DNA of 64,000 nt, taken from positions 992,001-1,056,000 of the forward strand of contig NZ_SNYV01000011.1 of assembly GCF_004363245.1 (NCBI RefSeq), written 5' to 3'. Position 1 is the stretch's first letter, and the number at the start of each line of letters is the position of its first letter. Positions 23,688 to 32,817 of this stretch are shown here, piece by piece. This DNA is from Sphingobacterium yanglingense (GTDB lineage: Bacteria; Bacteroidota; Bacteroidia; Sphingobacteriales; Sphingobacteriaceae). Below the pieces are notes generated by a model. The model saw nothing but the letters and a program-made list of their open reading frames with translations. It was not told where the DNA came from and ran no database searches. The position numbers and the translations under genes were made by a program.

Positions 23688-24652
23688 GAAATACAGATTT
23701 AAATCTATCAGTCATTACCTATGGAGCGTTTGCCATTGGCGGCAACATGTGGGGTGGTAATGAACAAAAAGACTCTATCAACTCTGTCAGAGCATCTATA
23801 GACCATGGAGTGACCACATTAGACACAGCACCTTTTTACGGATTTGGTTTAAGCGAAGAAATGATAGGACAAGCTATCAAAGGATATGACAGAAGTAAAA
23901 TTCAACTATTAACCAAATTTGGTTTAGTATGGGATGGTAGCAACAAAGGCCATGGAGAACATTTTTTTGATGCCGAAGAAGCTGGTAAAGCCATTCCAGT
24001 ATATAAATACACTTCTAAAGCCAATGTCATCAAAGAAGTAGAAGAAAGCTTAACCCGCTTACAGACAGACTATATTGACTTACTACAAGTCCACTGGCCA
24101 GACAACAGTACGCCCATTGCAGAAACCATGGAAGCTTTAGAGATATTGATCCAGCAGGGAAAAATACGAGCTGCAGGAGTCAGCAACTACAGTGTAGACC
24201 AAGTAAAAGAAGCCCGTCAAACTTTAGATATCGTAAGCAATCAAGTCGGTTACAGCATGCTAAATAGAACGATAGAACATGACCTAGTGCCCTACGCACT
24301 GGAAAACAACTTGGGTATCATCGTGTACAGTCCAATGGAAAGAGGTCTATTAACCGGCAAATACTTCAAAGAAGGGCAACTAAAAAACAATGACCACAGA
24401 AATGGATACTTCCAACAGTTCGATCTAAAAAAAGTCGAAGCCTTCTTAGCGACACTCACTCCATTAGCCCATGATAAAGGAGTTAGCTTAGCACAGCTGG
24501 TATTAAGATGGACAAGTTTACAGCCTGCAATCAGCATCGTCCTGGCCGGTTCTAGAAACGCTGAGCAAGCAATAATCAATGCGAAATCCATGGATATTAG
24601 CATTTTTCCTGACGAAATGAGCTTTATCAATCTAGCATTGGCAAAAATCTAA
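23669..24652 (+). CDS. aldo/keto reductase
   Basis: A 327-residue TIM-barrel NADPH-dependent reductase of aldehydes and ketones. The catalytic tetrad is visible as D51-Y56 in LDTAPFYG, the Lys in LLTKFG and the His in LLQVHWPD. The C-terminal NADPH-binding loop is IVLAGSRNAEQ. The length and the LGNTDLNLSVITYGAFAIGG start are those of the AKR11/YhdN-type group. It overlaps the monooxygenase gene by 19 bases, so it is surely co-expressed. With its neighbours it suggests a carbonyl- and quinone-detoxifying operon under the divergent LysR regulator. Confidence 0.92.
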   Translation: MEYRKLGNTDLNLSVITYGAFAIGGNMWGGNEQKDSINSVRASIDHGVTTLDTAPFYGFGLSEEMIGQAIKGYDRSKIQLLTKFGLVWDGSNKGHGEHFFDAEEAGKAIPVYKYTSKANVIKEVEESLTRLQTDYIDLLQVHWPDNSTPIAETMEALEILIQQGKIRAAGVSNYSVDQVKEARQTLDIVSNQVGYSMLNRTIEHDLVPYALENNLGIIVYSPMERGLLTGKYFKEGQLKNNDHRNGYFQQFDLKKVEAFLATLTPLAHDKGVSLAQLVLRWTSLQPAISIVLAGSRNAEQAIINAKSMDISIFPDEMSFINLALAKI

Positions 24653-24690
24653 TTAAAGAGCACTTAGTAGGAGCAATCAGCAGCTCCTTT

Positions 24691-24726
24691 GTCAGCACCA
24701 CTTCATTCAAGTTGTGCTGACTTTTT
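24691..24726 (+). terminator. terminator of the MdaB operon
   Basis: A stem GTCAGCAC (24691-24698), one mismatch, then ACTT pairs with AAGT and GTGCTGAC (24709-24721), loop CATTC, followed by TTTTTA. Confidence 0.75.
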
Positions 24727-24827
24727 ATATACAGAACACCTATTGCCTTATATCTTGGCATCTTTTTATACAAAAATACGTCACCTGTCAACTACTTGGT
24801 GTAAGTTTGCAACTCAATTTTTAAGAA

Positions 24828-25235
24828 ATGCCCTATCAAACTGTATTTACCGAATTCTGTGAACACGTAAAAGAGAGTATTAGTCAAGGAACATTTGCCA
24901 AATTAACTTTGGCTAAAACAATAGGCAATACCGAGCTTAAGAATATATACGTACGACTTCATATTTTAGAATCTGGAGGCTACAATTTTGCTTTAACATT
25001 CCGCTATAATAGCCATGAGAGCGAACATTTTCACAGCGCTGACGAAGTCTTTACGGTCTTAAGTACCTATATTAAAAATCCATTCACCAACGCATTGCTC
25101 TTCACGACAGAAATGGACCTTACATTTAAGGTTAACAAAAAGAGCGCAGGAAGCCTCGTCGAGCAGGCACCTACATTCAAACATGCTTCACCTCCCATGC
25201 TAGAGATGATAAAAAGAGGTATTATACAGCTTTAA
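24828..25235 (+). CDS. hypothetical protein, 135 residues
   Basis: I do not recognise this protein. It is soluble, without signal peptide. The N-terminus (TVFTEFCEHVKESISQGTFAKLTLAKT) is followed by two or three beta strands (NIYVRLHILESGGYNFALTFRYNS), a helical part (FHSADEVFTVLSTYIKNP) and a strand with a lysine patch (ALLFTTEMDLTFKVNKKS). The sequence ends THKH-like in APTFKHASPP. It could be an RNA-binding or substrate-binding domain related to one fused in methyltransferases of this phylum, which is only an impression. It is convergent with the WG/Sel1 gene. Confidence 0.7.
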   Translation: MPYQTVFTEFCEHVKESISQGTFAKLTLAKTIGNTELKNIYVRLHILESGGYNFALTFRYNSHESEHFHSADEVFTVLSTYIKNPFTNALLFTTEMDLTFKVNKKSAGSLVEQAPTFKHASPPMLEMIKRGIIQL

Positions 25236-25256
25236 GACACTCAGACTTATTTTCTG

Positions 25257-27731
25257 TTAGTTAGAGTCGATATCGAAATCATGTTCTTCGGCGAAGGCCT
25301 TCCATTTTTGAAATTTCTTTTCATTTTTAAAAGTTAGGTCTTCGCCATAATAATAAACCAAGCGCTGAGTCGCATATTCGTAATTCGCATAAGCATTCGC
25401 CTGTTCGTAGTACTTAATAGCCTTCTTCAAATCCGATTTCACACCCATACCATGTTCATAGATAATACCATAGTAAATACCTGAATACGACTTATCATAA
25501 TCTTTCTTTAAGTAAGTCAACAAGCTATCATAATCCCGTTGCTGATAAAAAATCTCAGATATTTTATCATAATTATAGTACCGTAGCTTCTCTGCCTTCT
25601 GATAAAAGTCCAAGGCCAAATCATAGTTTTGCCGGATATGCTCTCCAAAATAGTATAAATCCCCTAGATTGCTAAGTGCCATTCCATCCCCCAATTCTGC
25701 AGCTCTTTCATAGGCTTGAATCGCTTTTTTCATATTAAAGGAATAGCCTATTCCATTGTGATACAAAGCACCAATATTATTCCAGGCTACAGCGTGATTT
25801 TGCTGCGTCGCTTTTTCATAATAGAAAATTCCCTTCTGCGGATCGAATAGTGGCTCTATATTGGGATCCGTACACAATAATCCCATTTCCACCCAACTAT
25901 CTATATCGTCCTTTTGAGCTGCCAACTCAAATAGACGAAACGCTTCTTCATAATTTCTATCTTCTTTTGCTTCAAAAGCCATTTTTTTTATGGTCTCGAT
26001 AGCCATATATTGCTCGGGATTATGACCGACTTGATCTTTCCAGCGGTTATAAAAGCTAACGAAGTATTCTAAATCTTTACCCCGAAAAGAATACCGATCC
26101 AGATAAATCGCACCATACTCAGTAGTCTCAACCTGATGAATACTTTTATCCTCATCCATCCTAAACATTTTGTCGCCCCGATATAGAAATAACATCCCTT
26201 CATCTGGTCTATAGTTTAACGGATGTGAAATATAATCATAGCATTCAGAAGACACGCTATCCTCAAAATCGAACAGTTGATAACCGTCTTCTCTTTGAAT
26301 CGACAAAAATCCATGCTCAAGATAATGAATCTGCTTGATTTCCGATTGAGGAGCGATCAACCACCTATCGCTATTGGCATCAAAAAAGCCTAACCCATTT
26401 GCTGTTTCTAAAATAAAAACATTACTCTTGAACCACACATTTGATTCGGCTTTCACTTTGCTGATAGATTCTCCTTCCAGCAAAAAGCACTGTTTCAAAC
26501 TATCGTAGATATGCCATCTTTTGTCCTTACGGATAGCCAAGGTTTCAAAGCTATCCACCAGAATTAGTTGATCCCCTTCCGTAAGAATAAGATTTCCCGC
26601 ATTGTCGATCAACCGTCCCTTTTTGTCAAACTTATTTGGCTTTATCCAAAAACACGATCCTGACTTCACAATACTTCCCTCTAGAAATTCGCCCAGATAG
26701 ACACCTTTTTTCGTATAGTACTTACGTTTGCTTGTACCATTCTGTTTCATAAAAAACAGTTCCGGAAAATAATCATAAGCATAAGCTCTTTCGGCTTCTA
26801 TCGGAAGAATAAGTCCATCTTCATCACAATAAACACCGAATTTACCATCTTTCTCTACCCCAAAAAAACCATAACTAACTCTTTCTATAGCATCGTATTC
26901 AGGGGCAATCAACCAACTATTGGAATAAACTTTTAAAACACCACATTTTCCATCCACTTTTACCTCCCCCAAGGGTTCTTTTGCAAAATCAAACACCTCA
27001 GATGCCGCTTCATAGATTGGAGGAACCCTTTCTTTCCCATCACGTTGCAGATAGCCAAATAAATCGTCTTTCTCAACTACCGATATATTATAACAATAGT
27101 CAGCTTCAAAGATATCATCATAGATAGCAGGAGCTAAAACATTCCCTTTTGCATCTTTTAAACCAAACTTCCCAGTTTCTTCGAAGACAGAAGATGCAGC
27201 TTTCTTATAAGCATGTTCCTCAAAATAGCCAAGCCCATATTCAATCCAATCGGTCTCCAAAATTTCAATAAAGGAAGAATAACCATACCCAGAAAACAAG
27301 GTATCGAGCAGTCCAAGGTCTTGCACTTCAATCGCTTTTTTATAAAATACACTTTTTTCCTGTATATCCTCTAACCATTCTTTAGCCTGTACTTTATGTT
27401 TTTCTTCGTTCATATTGAACACATCTGTTGCGTTCACTACAAAAGAGTCGTAAGGCAACGCCTCCAAAAACTCAAACATAGTATTGACTGGTTCGTAGTA
27501 TGCCTTTTTATAATGCAATTGATAGGTATCAGCCAGCAAGTTGAAGAATTGACGCAATAGAACTATCCCTTGCTCTCTATTGGAAAAGAACTCCACTCCT
27601 TGTACATGAATACCTTCTGTCAGTAACGGATATAGCAACAATGGGATTTCGTAGTTCCACTCTCCCAAATGAGTGTCAAACGTCTGATTGGTCTTCTGAT
27701 CGTAATTGTATAAATAAATGCGATGTGCCAT
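25257..27731 (-). CDS. large WG-repeat and Sel1-repeat protein
   Basis: An 824-residue soluble protein without a signal peptide. Residues 1-180 are a unique N-terminal domain. About 180-560 contain WG/KWG-type beta repeats (FGLKDAKGNVLAPAIYDDIFEA; GYLQRDGKERVPPIYEAASEV; CGVLKVYSNSWLIAPEYDAIERV; LGFFDANSDRWLIAPQSEI). The C-terminal 240 residues carry Sel1/TPR repeats of about 36 residues (AWNNIGALYHNGIGYSFNMK; ALSNLGDLYYFGEHIRQN; YYGIIYEHGMGVKSDLK). Such proteins act as scaffolds for protein-protein binding; the partner is unknown. The gene stands alone between convergent and small genes. A single long frame with no break suggests a functional gene. Confidence 0.88.
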   Translation of the reverse strand: MAHRIYLYNYDQKTNQTFDTHLGEWNYEIPLLLYPLLTEGIHVQGVEFFSNREQGIVLLRQFFNLLADTYQLHYKKAYYEPVNTMFEFLEALPYDSFVVNATDVFNMNEEKHKVQAKEWLEDIQEKSVFYKKAIEVQDLGLLDTLFSGYGYSSFIEILETDWIEYGLGYFEEHAYKKAASSVFEETGKFGLKDAKGNVLAPAIYDDIFEADYCYNISVVEKDDLFGYLQRDGKERVPPIYEAASEVFDFAKEPLGEVKVDGKCGVLKVYSNSWLIAPEYDAIERVSYGFFGVEKDGKFGVYCDEDGLILPIEAERAYAYDYFPELFFMKQNGTSKRKYYTKKGVYLGEFLEGSIVKSGSCFWIKPNKFDKKGRLIDNAGNLILTEGDQLILVDSFETLAIRKDKRWHIYDSLKQCFLLEGESISKVKAESNVWFKSNVFILETANGLGFFDANSDRWLIAPQSEIKQIHYLEHGFLSIQREDGYQLFDFEDSVSSECYDYISHPLNYRPDEGMLFLYRGDKMFRMDEDKSIHQVETTEYGAIYLDRYSFRGKDLEYFVSFYNRWKDQVGHNPEQYMAIETIKKMAFEAKEDRNYEEAFRLFELAAQKDDIDSWVEMGLLCTDPNIEPLFDPQKGIFYYEKATQQNHAVAWNNIGALYHNGIGYSFNMKKAIQAYERAAELGDGMALSNLGDLYYFGEHIRQNYDLALDFYQKAEKLRYYNYDKISEIFYQQRDYDSLLTYLKKDYDKSYSGIYYGIIYEHGMGVKSDLKKAIKYYEQANAYANYEYATQRLVYYYGEDLTFKNEKKFQKWKAFAEEHDFDIDSN

Positions 27732-27825
27732 GCGCTAAAATTACGGAATTGCAAGCTTTTAAGCATCCCTTTTTACAGTGATTTTGGTCCATAGTCAAAA
27801 ATGCGGGGCAACCTTCATCATAAAT

Positions 27826-28089
27826 CTAACACAATATTGATTGTTTTTCTGAGCTATCAACCTCTCCAGCCGTCATTAGTTTTATTAATACACCAAGTCC
27901 CCTCAACTTCTCCAATATATCTTTTTCAATTCGTCGAGTTGACTTGATATGGAGAACATTAATATTATCATCCAAATAGATTGCTATAGAATGAATATAA
28001 GCGACCTGTGACTGTATTTCCTGCAAACATTCAGCCCTATACAAGAAAAACTTATTACAGACTGAAAACTCTTGAACAAAAGACCTCAT
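27826..28089 (-). CDS. 87-residue small protein, degenerate HMA-fold-like
   Basis: No named family. The predicted order beta-alpha-beta-beta-alpha-beta fits a ferredoxin-like HMA fold: VCNKFFLYRAECLQEIQSQV, then HSIAIYLDDNINVLHIKS, then IEKDILEKLRGLGVLIKLM. The CxxC metal site of true HMA domains is absent. A protein with the same layout is encoded at 52774-52992. Its ATG overlaps the stop of the 28086-28400 gene (ATGA), so the two are coupled. Nothing larger reads across here, which argues that both are genuine. Function unknown. Confidence 0.6.
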   Translation of the reverse strand: MRSFVQEFSVCNKFFLYRAECLQEIQSQVAYIHSIAIYLDDNINVLHIKSTRRIEKDILEKLRGLGVLIKLMTAGEVDSSEKQSILC

Positions 28090-28400
28090 CCCCTTAAGTT
28101 TCCTTTTGACCTGTAAGTAGATCCTACCAGATAAAACATCTTTGACAACTCATCTAAACTCCCTATGATTGTGACATCTTTACCCCTTGCTTCCAAAAGC
28201 AGGGCGAGATCATTAAGAAAGGACAAGTCAGAATCCACCAAAATAAAGGTATTAAACAACGACAAGTCCGCTTCAGTAATCAGCGGTTGCCCACTAGCGC
28301 TGGGGTCAATCAGAATACGCATCGAATTATTTCCTGGCAAATGACAGAAAATAGGGCCAAAATTAAGGAACAACAATTTACCTACCTCAGATGACTTCAT
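28086..28400 (-). CDS. hypothetical protein, about 104 residues, coupled to the HMA-like gene
   Basis: I do not recognise it. It is soluble and leucine-rich, with a basic C-terminus (STYRSKGNLRG). The frame could begin at 28400 (MKSSEVGKLLF) or at the internal ATG 28322 (MRILIDPSASGQ). The middle reads LFNTFILVDSDLSFLNDLALLLEARGKDVTIIGSLDELSKMF, an alternating helix/strand pattern that recalls a small alpha/beta fold. It overlaps the downstream gene by 4 bases. It lies just downstream of the AraC-family gene on the same strand, 129 bases away. Confidence 0.55.
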   Translation of the reverse strand: MKSSEVGKLLFLNFGPIFCHLPGNNSMRILIDPSASGQPLITEADLSLFNTFILVDSDLSFLNDLALLLEARGKDVTIIGSLDELSKMFYLVGSTYRSKGNLRG

Positions 28401-28529
28401 ATTAATTGAGTTATTTTGTGTTACAAAAATAGCCCTTTAGAAGTCTAGAGTCTCTTCATAAATGACTCCAAAAGATGGGAAAAAGACGCTAAATAAAATG
28501 GATATATAGTTTTTAAAAAAGCAAGAAAA

Positions 28530-29426
28530 TCAGAATAATTCCTCCTTTTTATAGGCGTATGGGCTTTTCAGGGTCAATTTCTTGAAAAACTTGCTAAATG
28601 CTGCCGGTTCTTTAAAATTCAATAAATCCGCAACAAGACCAATATTTGATGTGCGTCCTTTTAACAGTACTTTCGCTTCGATCAGAATAACATGATTGAT
28701 AATATCCTTAGGCGTTCGTCCCATAGTTTTCTTAACCACTTTACTCAAATATTTCCTACTGATATGCAATTGGTCCGCATAAAACTGTACATCATGATGC
28801 TTATTATAATACGACTGCACTAAAAGATAGAAATCAGTAGTGATCGTTTCCTCCCGGGAAGTTGGAATCGATGTACTTTTTGTTTGTCTAAAGAATTCTT
28901 CAATCTCATACATAATCAATGAAAACAGGTGCCAGATCATCTCATTTCCATAAAAAATAGTATTACGAATATCATTCAAGTGCGCTAGTTCTACAGTATA
29001 ATTTTTTAAACGATTAAAAAACATCTGATTTCCCTTAATAAGATAGGAAGGGTGATTAGAAAAGCTCTTGATAATGTCGTTAGAGCGATAATTGAAACCT
29101 GCATCATTTACCATCTGTGTATTAAAGAAAAGATATTTTGCATTAAAATCCTTCGACACGAAGTGAACCTTAAAATTCTCTCCCGGTACAATAAAAAGCA
29201 TATCCCCCTGTTCCATTTCATAACGATAATCTCCGACACTATAACAGCTCTCCCCAGCTTCAACCAACATAAGACCAAAATATCCCGTTTTATAAAATTG
29301 ATTCAACATCACATCACTTTGAGCATCGGACTCTTCAAGGATTATAAAGTTCTTATTTCTATAGGCAGATATACCTGCGTCTAGCAAATCGGAGAATTTT
29401 AATAAGATGATGGGACTGGATTTCAT
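28530..29426 (-). CDS. AraC-family transcriptional regulator (cupin-like sensor)
   Basis: A 298-residue regulator. Residues 1-150 form a cupin-type sensor (YRYEMEQGDMLFIVPGENFKVHFVSKDFNAKYLFF). The C-terminal 100 residues are the double helix-turn-helix (HDVQFYADQLHISRKYLSKVVKKTMGRTPKDIINHVILIEAKVLL, then GLVADLLNFKEPAAFSKFFKK). It is divergent from the SusC-like gene at 29645 with 218 bases between, and is the natural candidate to control that SusC/SusD pair, although this is inference. The inducer is unknown. Confidence 0.92.
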   Translation of the reverse strand: MKSSPIILLKFSDLLDAGISAYRNKNFIILEESDAQSDVMLNQFYKTGYFGLMLVEAGESCYSVGDYRYEMEQGDMLFIVPGENFKVHFVSKDFNAKYLFFNTQMVNDAGFNYRSNDIIKSFSNHPSYLIKGNQMFFNRLKNYTVELAHLNDIRNTIFYGNEMIWHLFSLIMYEIEEFFRQTKSTSIPTSREETITTDFYLLVQSYYNKHHDVQFYADQLHISRKYLSKVVKKTMGRTPKDIINHVILIEAKVLLKGRTSNIGLVADLLNFKEPAAFSKFFKKLTLKSPYAYKKEELF

Positions 29427-29644
29427 AAGGCAAACATAAGGAAGAATTAAACTAATTTCGAGGTTAATGAAAAAATCTCCGCTTATAAAGAACTCCCGCT
29501 CGCTCAGCTAGAATGAGTCAAGAAATAAAAAGGAATATTCATTTGTCCTAAACTAGCTCCATAAAAAACTTTTAAGAAAATAAAGCAATAACTATTAAAA
29601 TAAATACTTACCTTAAATGCGTACTGACAAACCTAATTATAAAC

Positions 29645-32600
29645 ATGAAGAACAAGCTACTAATAACTCTAGCGGTCTTAGCCTGCTCATACCCGCAGAT
29701 TACCCGCGCACAGCAAGTCTCACTATCAGGCAAAGTAGTAGACGCTGACGGCACTCCTTTATCGGCGGTGACCCTCAAAGTCAAGAATAGCAACACCACA
29801 ACCAAGACAAATGAAAAAGGCCTTTTTACCTTTAATGTTCCAAACCATAGTGTAATTCTCATATCTGCCATTGGCTACGTAACACAAGAAGTAAATGTTG
29901 CCGATCGCAATACACTGATGGTCACCTTACAAACAGACAACGCACATATTGACGAAGTAGTCGTTACAGCACTAGGAATAAAGCGTAATGAACGTTCATT
30001 GGGATATGCAGCACAAAAAGTTAGTGCTGAAGACCTCACTGTAAACAAGCAGTCTAATGTAGTAAATGCCTTACAAGGTAAAGTAGCCGGTGTTACCATA
30101 TCCAGTACCGGAGGTGCGCCCGGACAAGGTGCCAAAATCCAGATCCGTGGGATAAACTCCATTGACCCAGAGCGCGACAACAACCCGCTTTTTGTCATAG
30201 ATGGTATCCTAATTGACAACTCTACATCAACGGCTGGTAATCGGGCCACTGAACGTGGTATTAGCAATCGTGCTGTAGATATTAATCCTGATGACATTGA
30301 AACCATGAATATCCTGAAGGGCGGTGCTGCTACAGCGCTCTACGGATTGCGTGGTGCCAACGGTGTGGTTGTAATCACGACAAAATCGGGTAAGCAAGGT
30401 AAACTTAGAATAAACTATTCCGGATTAGCTGGCTTTGATAAAGCCAACAAATTTCCAGAGCTACAAAATGTATATACACAGGGCTGGGCCAACAAATACG
30501 ACCCGACATCCTTCTGGCCTGCATTTGGCCCAACCATTGAAGAAGCCAAAGCAATGGACCCCAGTCATCCTGACGTTCTACGAAACCACTTTAAAGATGC
30601 CTTCGATACCGGCAATCAATTCAAGAATAGTATCGACTTATCAGGAGGAAACGAGCACATGACAACTTTGGTATCACTCTCGCATCAACAGGCGCAGGGT
30701 ATTATGCCGGGTACCAACTTCAAAAACCTAATGGGCCGAGTAAACTCCAACTTCAAAGCCAGCGAAAAGTTGAATTTTGGCACGAGTCTAAGTGTCAATA
30801 ACTCAGGAGGACTGCGCGGACGTGCCGGTCGCTATATGGAGCAACTCGTATATTGGTCGCATAGACACGATATACGTAAAGAGATTTTTAAACCCGATGG
30901 AACACCGGGTGGATATAGTAGTGACAACGTTAACCCCATTGCACAAGCGAAAACCAACCGCTTCAAAGACGATGTATTACGCTTAATAGGTAGCGTTAAT
31001 ACATCTTACAAACCGTTGAGCTGGCTAGACCTGAATTACCGGATAGGTATTGATGCTTATCGGGACAACCGAAGAGCCACAGCACCGGGCAAACAAGGTC
31101 TTTTAGGAGAATATTCGCTTGACAACAATGGTCTTGCTGCATCTCCTGGCACAGGATTAATAGGTATCTATGACACCCGTTTTCGTACGATAAATAGTAC
31201 ATTTATAGCAACTGCTACCAAAGAATTCTCCAACGGACTATCTGCGACATTGCGCCTCGGTCATGATTTATATGACAAAGCCACAGATACCGAAAATACA
31301 GAGGGAGGCAACCTGACTGTCTACAACCTCTACGACATGCGAAATGCCAAGATAGTAGACGCTTGGTCCGAGTCTTTGAAATATCGATTGATGGGAACCT
31401 TCGCCGAATTGGCACTATCTTACAAAAATTACCTATTCCTTAATGCCACAGGAAGACGGGACGTCACTTCTTCCCTGCTCAGTCCGAACAACGCATTCTT
31501 CTATCCTTCGGTCACAGGAAGCTATGTTTTCAGTGAACACATCCCTAATAAAGAGGTATTATCCTACGGTAAATTACGACTCTCCTACGCCAAAATCGGC
31601 AAAGATGCCATCGCCTACTCGACAAGTAATGGTAATGCTGCATATAAAGAGTTACCCACAGGATACACCGGATTCACCCGATCTAGCTTACTTGGCGACG
31701 AGAATCTCCGTCCTGAGTTTACACAGACCTATGAGGCTGGTTTTGAATTGAAATTCCTAAACAATAGACTGGGATTGGATGCTACATTCTATCACTCCAT
31801 AAGTAAAGATCAGATTATGCTAACTCCCGTATCTTCAACAACGGGCCATGTCACTGCAGCTATTAATGCAGGAAATCTACGCAATCGGGGAATAGAATTA
31901 ACACTCGATGCCACGCCAATCAGCAAGGAAAAATACCGTTGGACGTCAAGTTTTAACTTCTCGATGAATAGAAACAAAGTATTATCCCTTTATGAAGGAC
32001 TAGATGAAATATTGGTGGCTCAGGAGAGTGGCTTCTTAAGCAGTGACGTTCAAATGAAATTGATCCCTGGCGAATCTTATGGCGTGTTATATGGACGCGC
32101 ATTACGCCGTTACTATACCCCGGACGAAATTGCCCAAGGTTTGGATAAGAGTACACAGATCGATCCCGACCGTCCATTACTGATTGGTGCAAATGGATTT
32201 CCGGTTTTGGACAATGCTGCCAATAAAAAGAAACTGGGCAATGTACAACCAGATTGGATCGCAGGCTGGAACAACAACTTCAACTACAAAAACATCAGTG
32301 TAAACGTATTAATAGATGCGCGTATTGGGCAAGATCGTTACAATCAATTAGACAACTATCTCGCTTCGTTTGCCTACTCCAAGTATACATTAGACCGCAA
32401 CGACCATCGGGTCTTCGAAGGAAAACTAGCTGACGGATTGGCCAATACCAAGGAGGTGTGGCTGGGACAGGGCGTTGATCCACAAACCGGAACAGACTAC
32501 AAAAACGGGTACTACAGAGACTTATACCGCGGTGTATCGGAATACTTTGTAGAAGACGCTTCATGGGTGAGACTTCGCTCGGTATCGGTCAATTACAGCA

Positions 32601-32806
32601 TACCAAAACGTTGGCTTCCAAGCAATAATACCATCAAAAATGCTTCCATTGGCTTTACAGGCAATAATCTAGCCTTATGGACTAAATATTCAGGATTAGA
32701 TCCTGAAAGTAGCTCCACCCATAGCGGATCGAATATAGAAGGTTTTGCTGGTATGACCTACCCCGCTGTCCGTAGTTTTATAATGAGTATCAACATCGGT
32801 TTTTAA
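29645..32806 (+). CDS. SusC/RagA-family TonB-linked outer-membrane transporter
   Basis: A 1053-residue SusC-type transporter. It has a signal peptide (ending ITRAQQ), a carboxypeptidase-regulatory-like domain (LSGKVVDADGTPLSAVTLKVK, 25-100), the TonB-box region, a plug domain (DPERDNNPLFVIDGILIDN, LKGGAATALYGLRGANGVVVITTKSG) and a long barrel ending with an aromatic. SusC transporters use TonB energy to import oligosaccharides or peptides captured by the SusD lid. The SusD gene follows 11 bases later, so the pair is one complex. No glycoside hydrolase lies nearby, whereas a dipeptidase and amino-acid operon do, so a peptide or glycopeptide is a better guess than a glycan. Confidence 0.93.
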   Translation: MKNKLLITLAVLACSYPQITRAQQVSLSGKVVDADGTPLSAVTLKVKNSNTTTKTNEKGLFTFNVPNHSVILISAIGYVTQEVNVADRNTLMVTLQTDNAHIDEVVVTALGIKRNERSLGYAAQKVSAEDLTVNKQSNVVNALQGKVAGVTISSTGGAPGQGAKIQIRGINSIDPERDNNPLFVIDGILIDNSTSTAGNRATERGISNRAVDINPDDIETMNILKGGAATALYGLRGANGVVVITTKSGKQGKLRINYSGLAGFDKANKFPELQNVYTQGWANKYDPTSFWPAFGPTIEEAKAMDPSHPDVLRNHFKDAFDTGNQFKNSIDLSGGNEHMTTLVSLSHQQAQGIMPGTNFKNLMGRVNSNFKASEKLNFGTSLSVNNSGGLRGRAGRYMEQLVYWSHRHDIRKEIFKPDGTPGGYSSDNVNPIAQAKTNRFKDDVLRLIGSVNTSYKPLSWLDLNYRIGIDAYRDNRRATAPGKQGLLGEYSLDNNGLAASPGTGLIGIYDTRFRTINSTFIATATKEFSNGLSATLRLGHDLYDKATDTENTEGGNLTVYNLYDMRNAKIVDAWSESLKYRLMGTFAELALSYKNYLFLNATGRRDVTSSLLSPNNAFFYPSVTGSYVFSEHIPNKEVLSYGKLRLSYAKIGKDAIAYSTSNGNAAYKELPTGYTGFTRSSLLGDENLRPEFTQTYEAGFELKFLNNRLGLDATFYHSISKDQIMLTPVSSTTGHVTAAINAGNLRNRGIELTLDATPISKEKYRWTSSFNFSMNRNKVLSLYEGLDEILVAQESGFLSSDVQMKLIPGESYGVLYGRALRRYYTPDEIAQGLDKSTQIDPDRPLLIGANGFPVLDNAANKKKLGNVQPDWIAGWNNNFNYKNISVNVLIDARIGQDRYNQLDNYLASFAYSKYTLDRNDHRVFEGKLADGLANTKEVWLGQGVDPQTGTDYKNGYYRDLYRGVSEYFVEDASWVRLRSVSVNYSIPKRWLPSNNTIKNASIGFTGNNLALWTKYSGLDPESSSTHSGSNIEGFAGMTYPAVRSFIMSINIGF

Positions 32807-32817
32807 GTATTGAAATT

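Noticed and set aside
29426..29438. TATGTTTG directly before the AraC start on the minus strand.
   Set aside because: It matches TAnnTTTG but would place transcription at or after the ATG, giving a leaderless message; not strong enough to claim.
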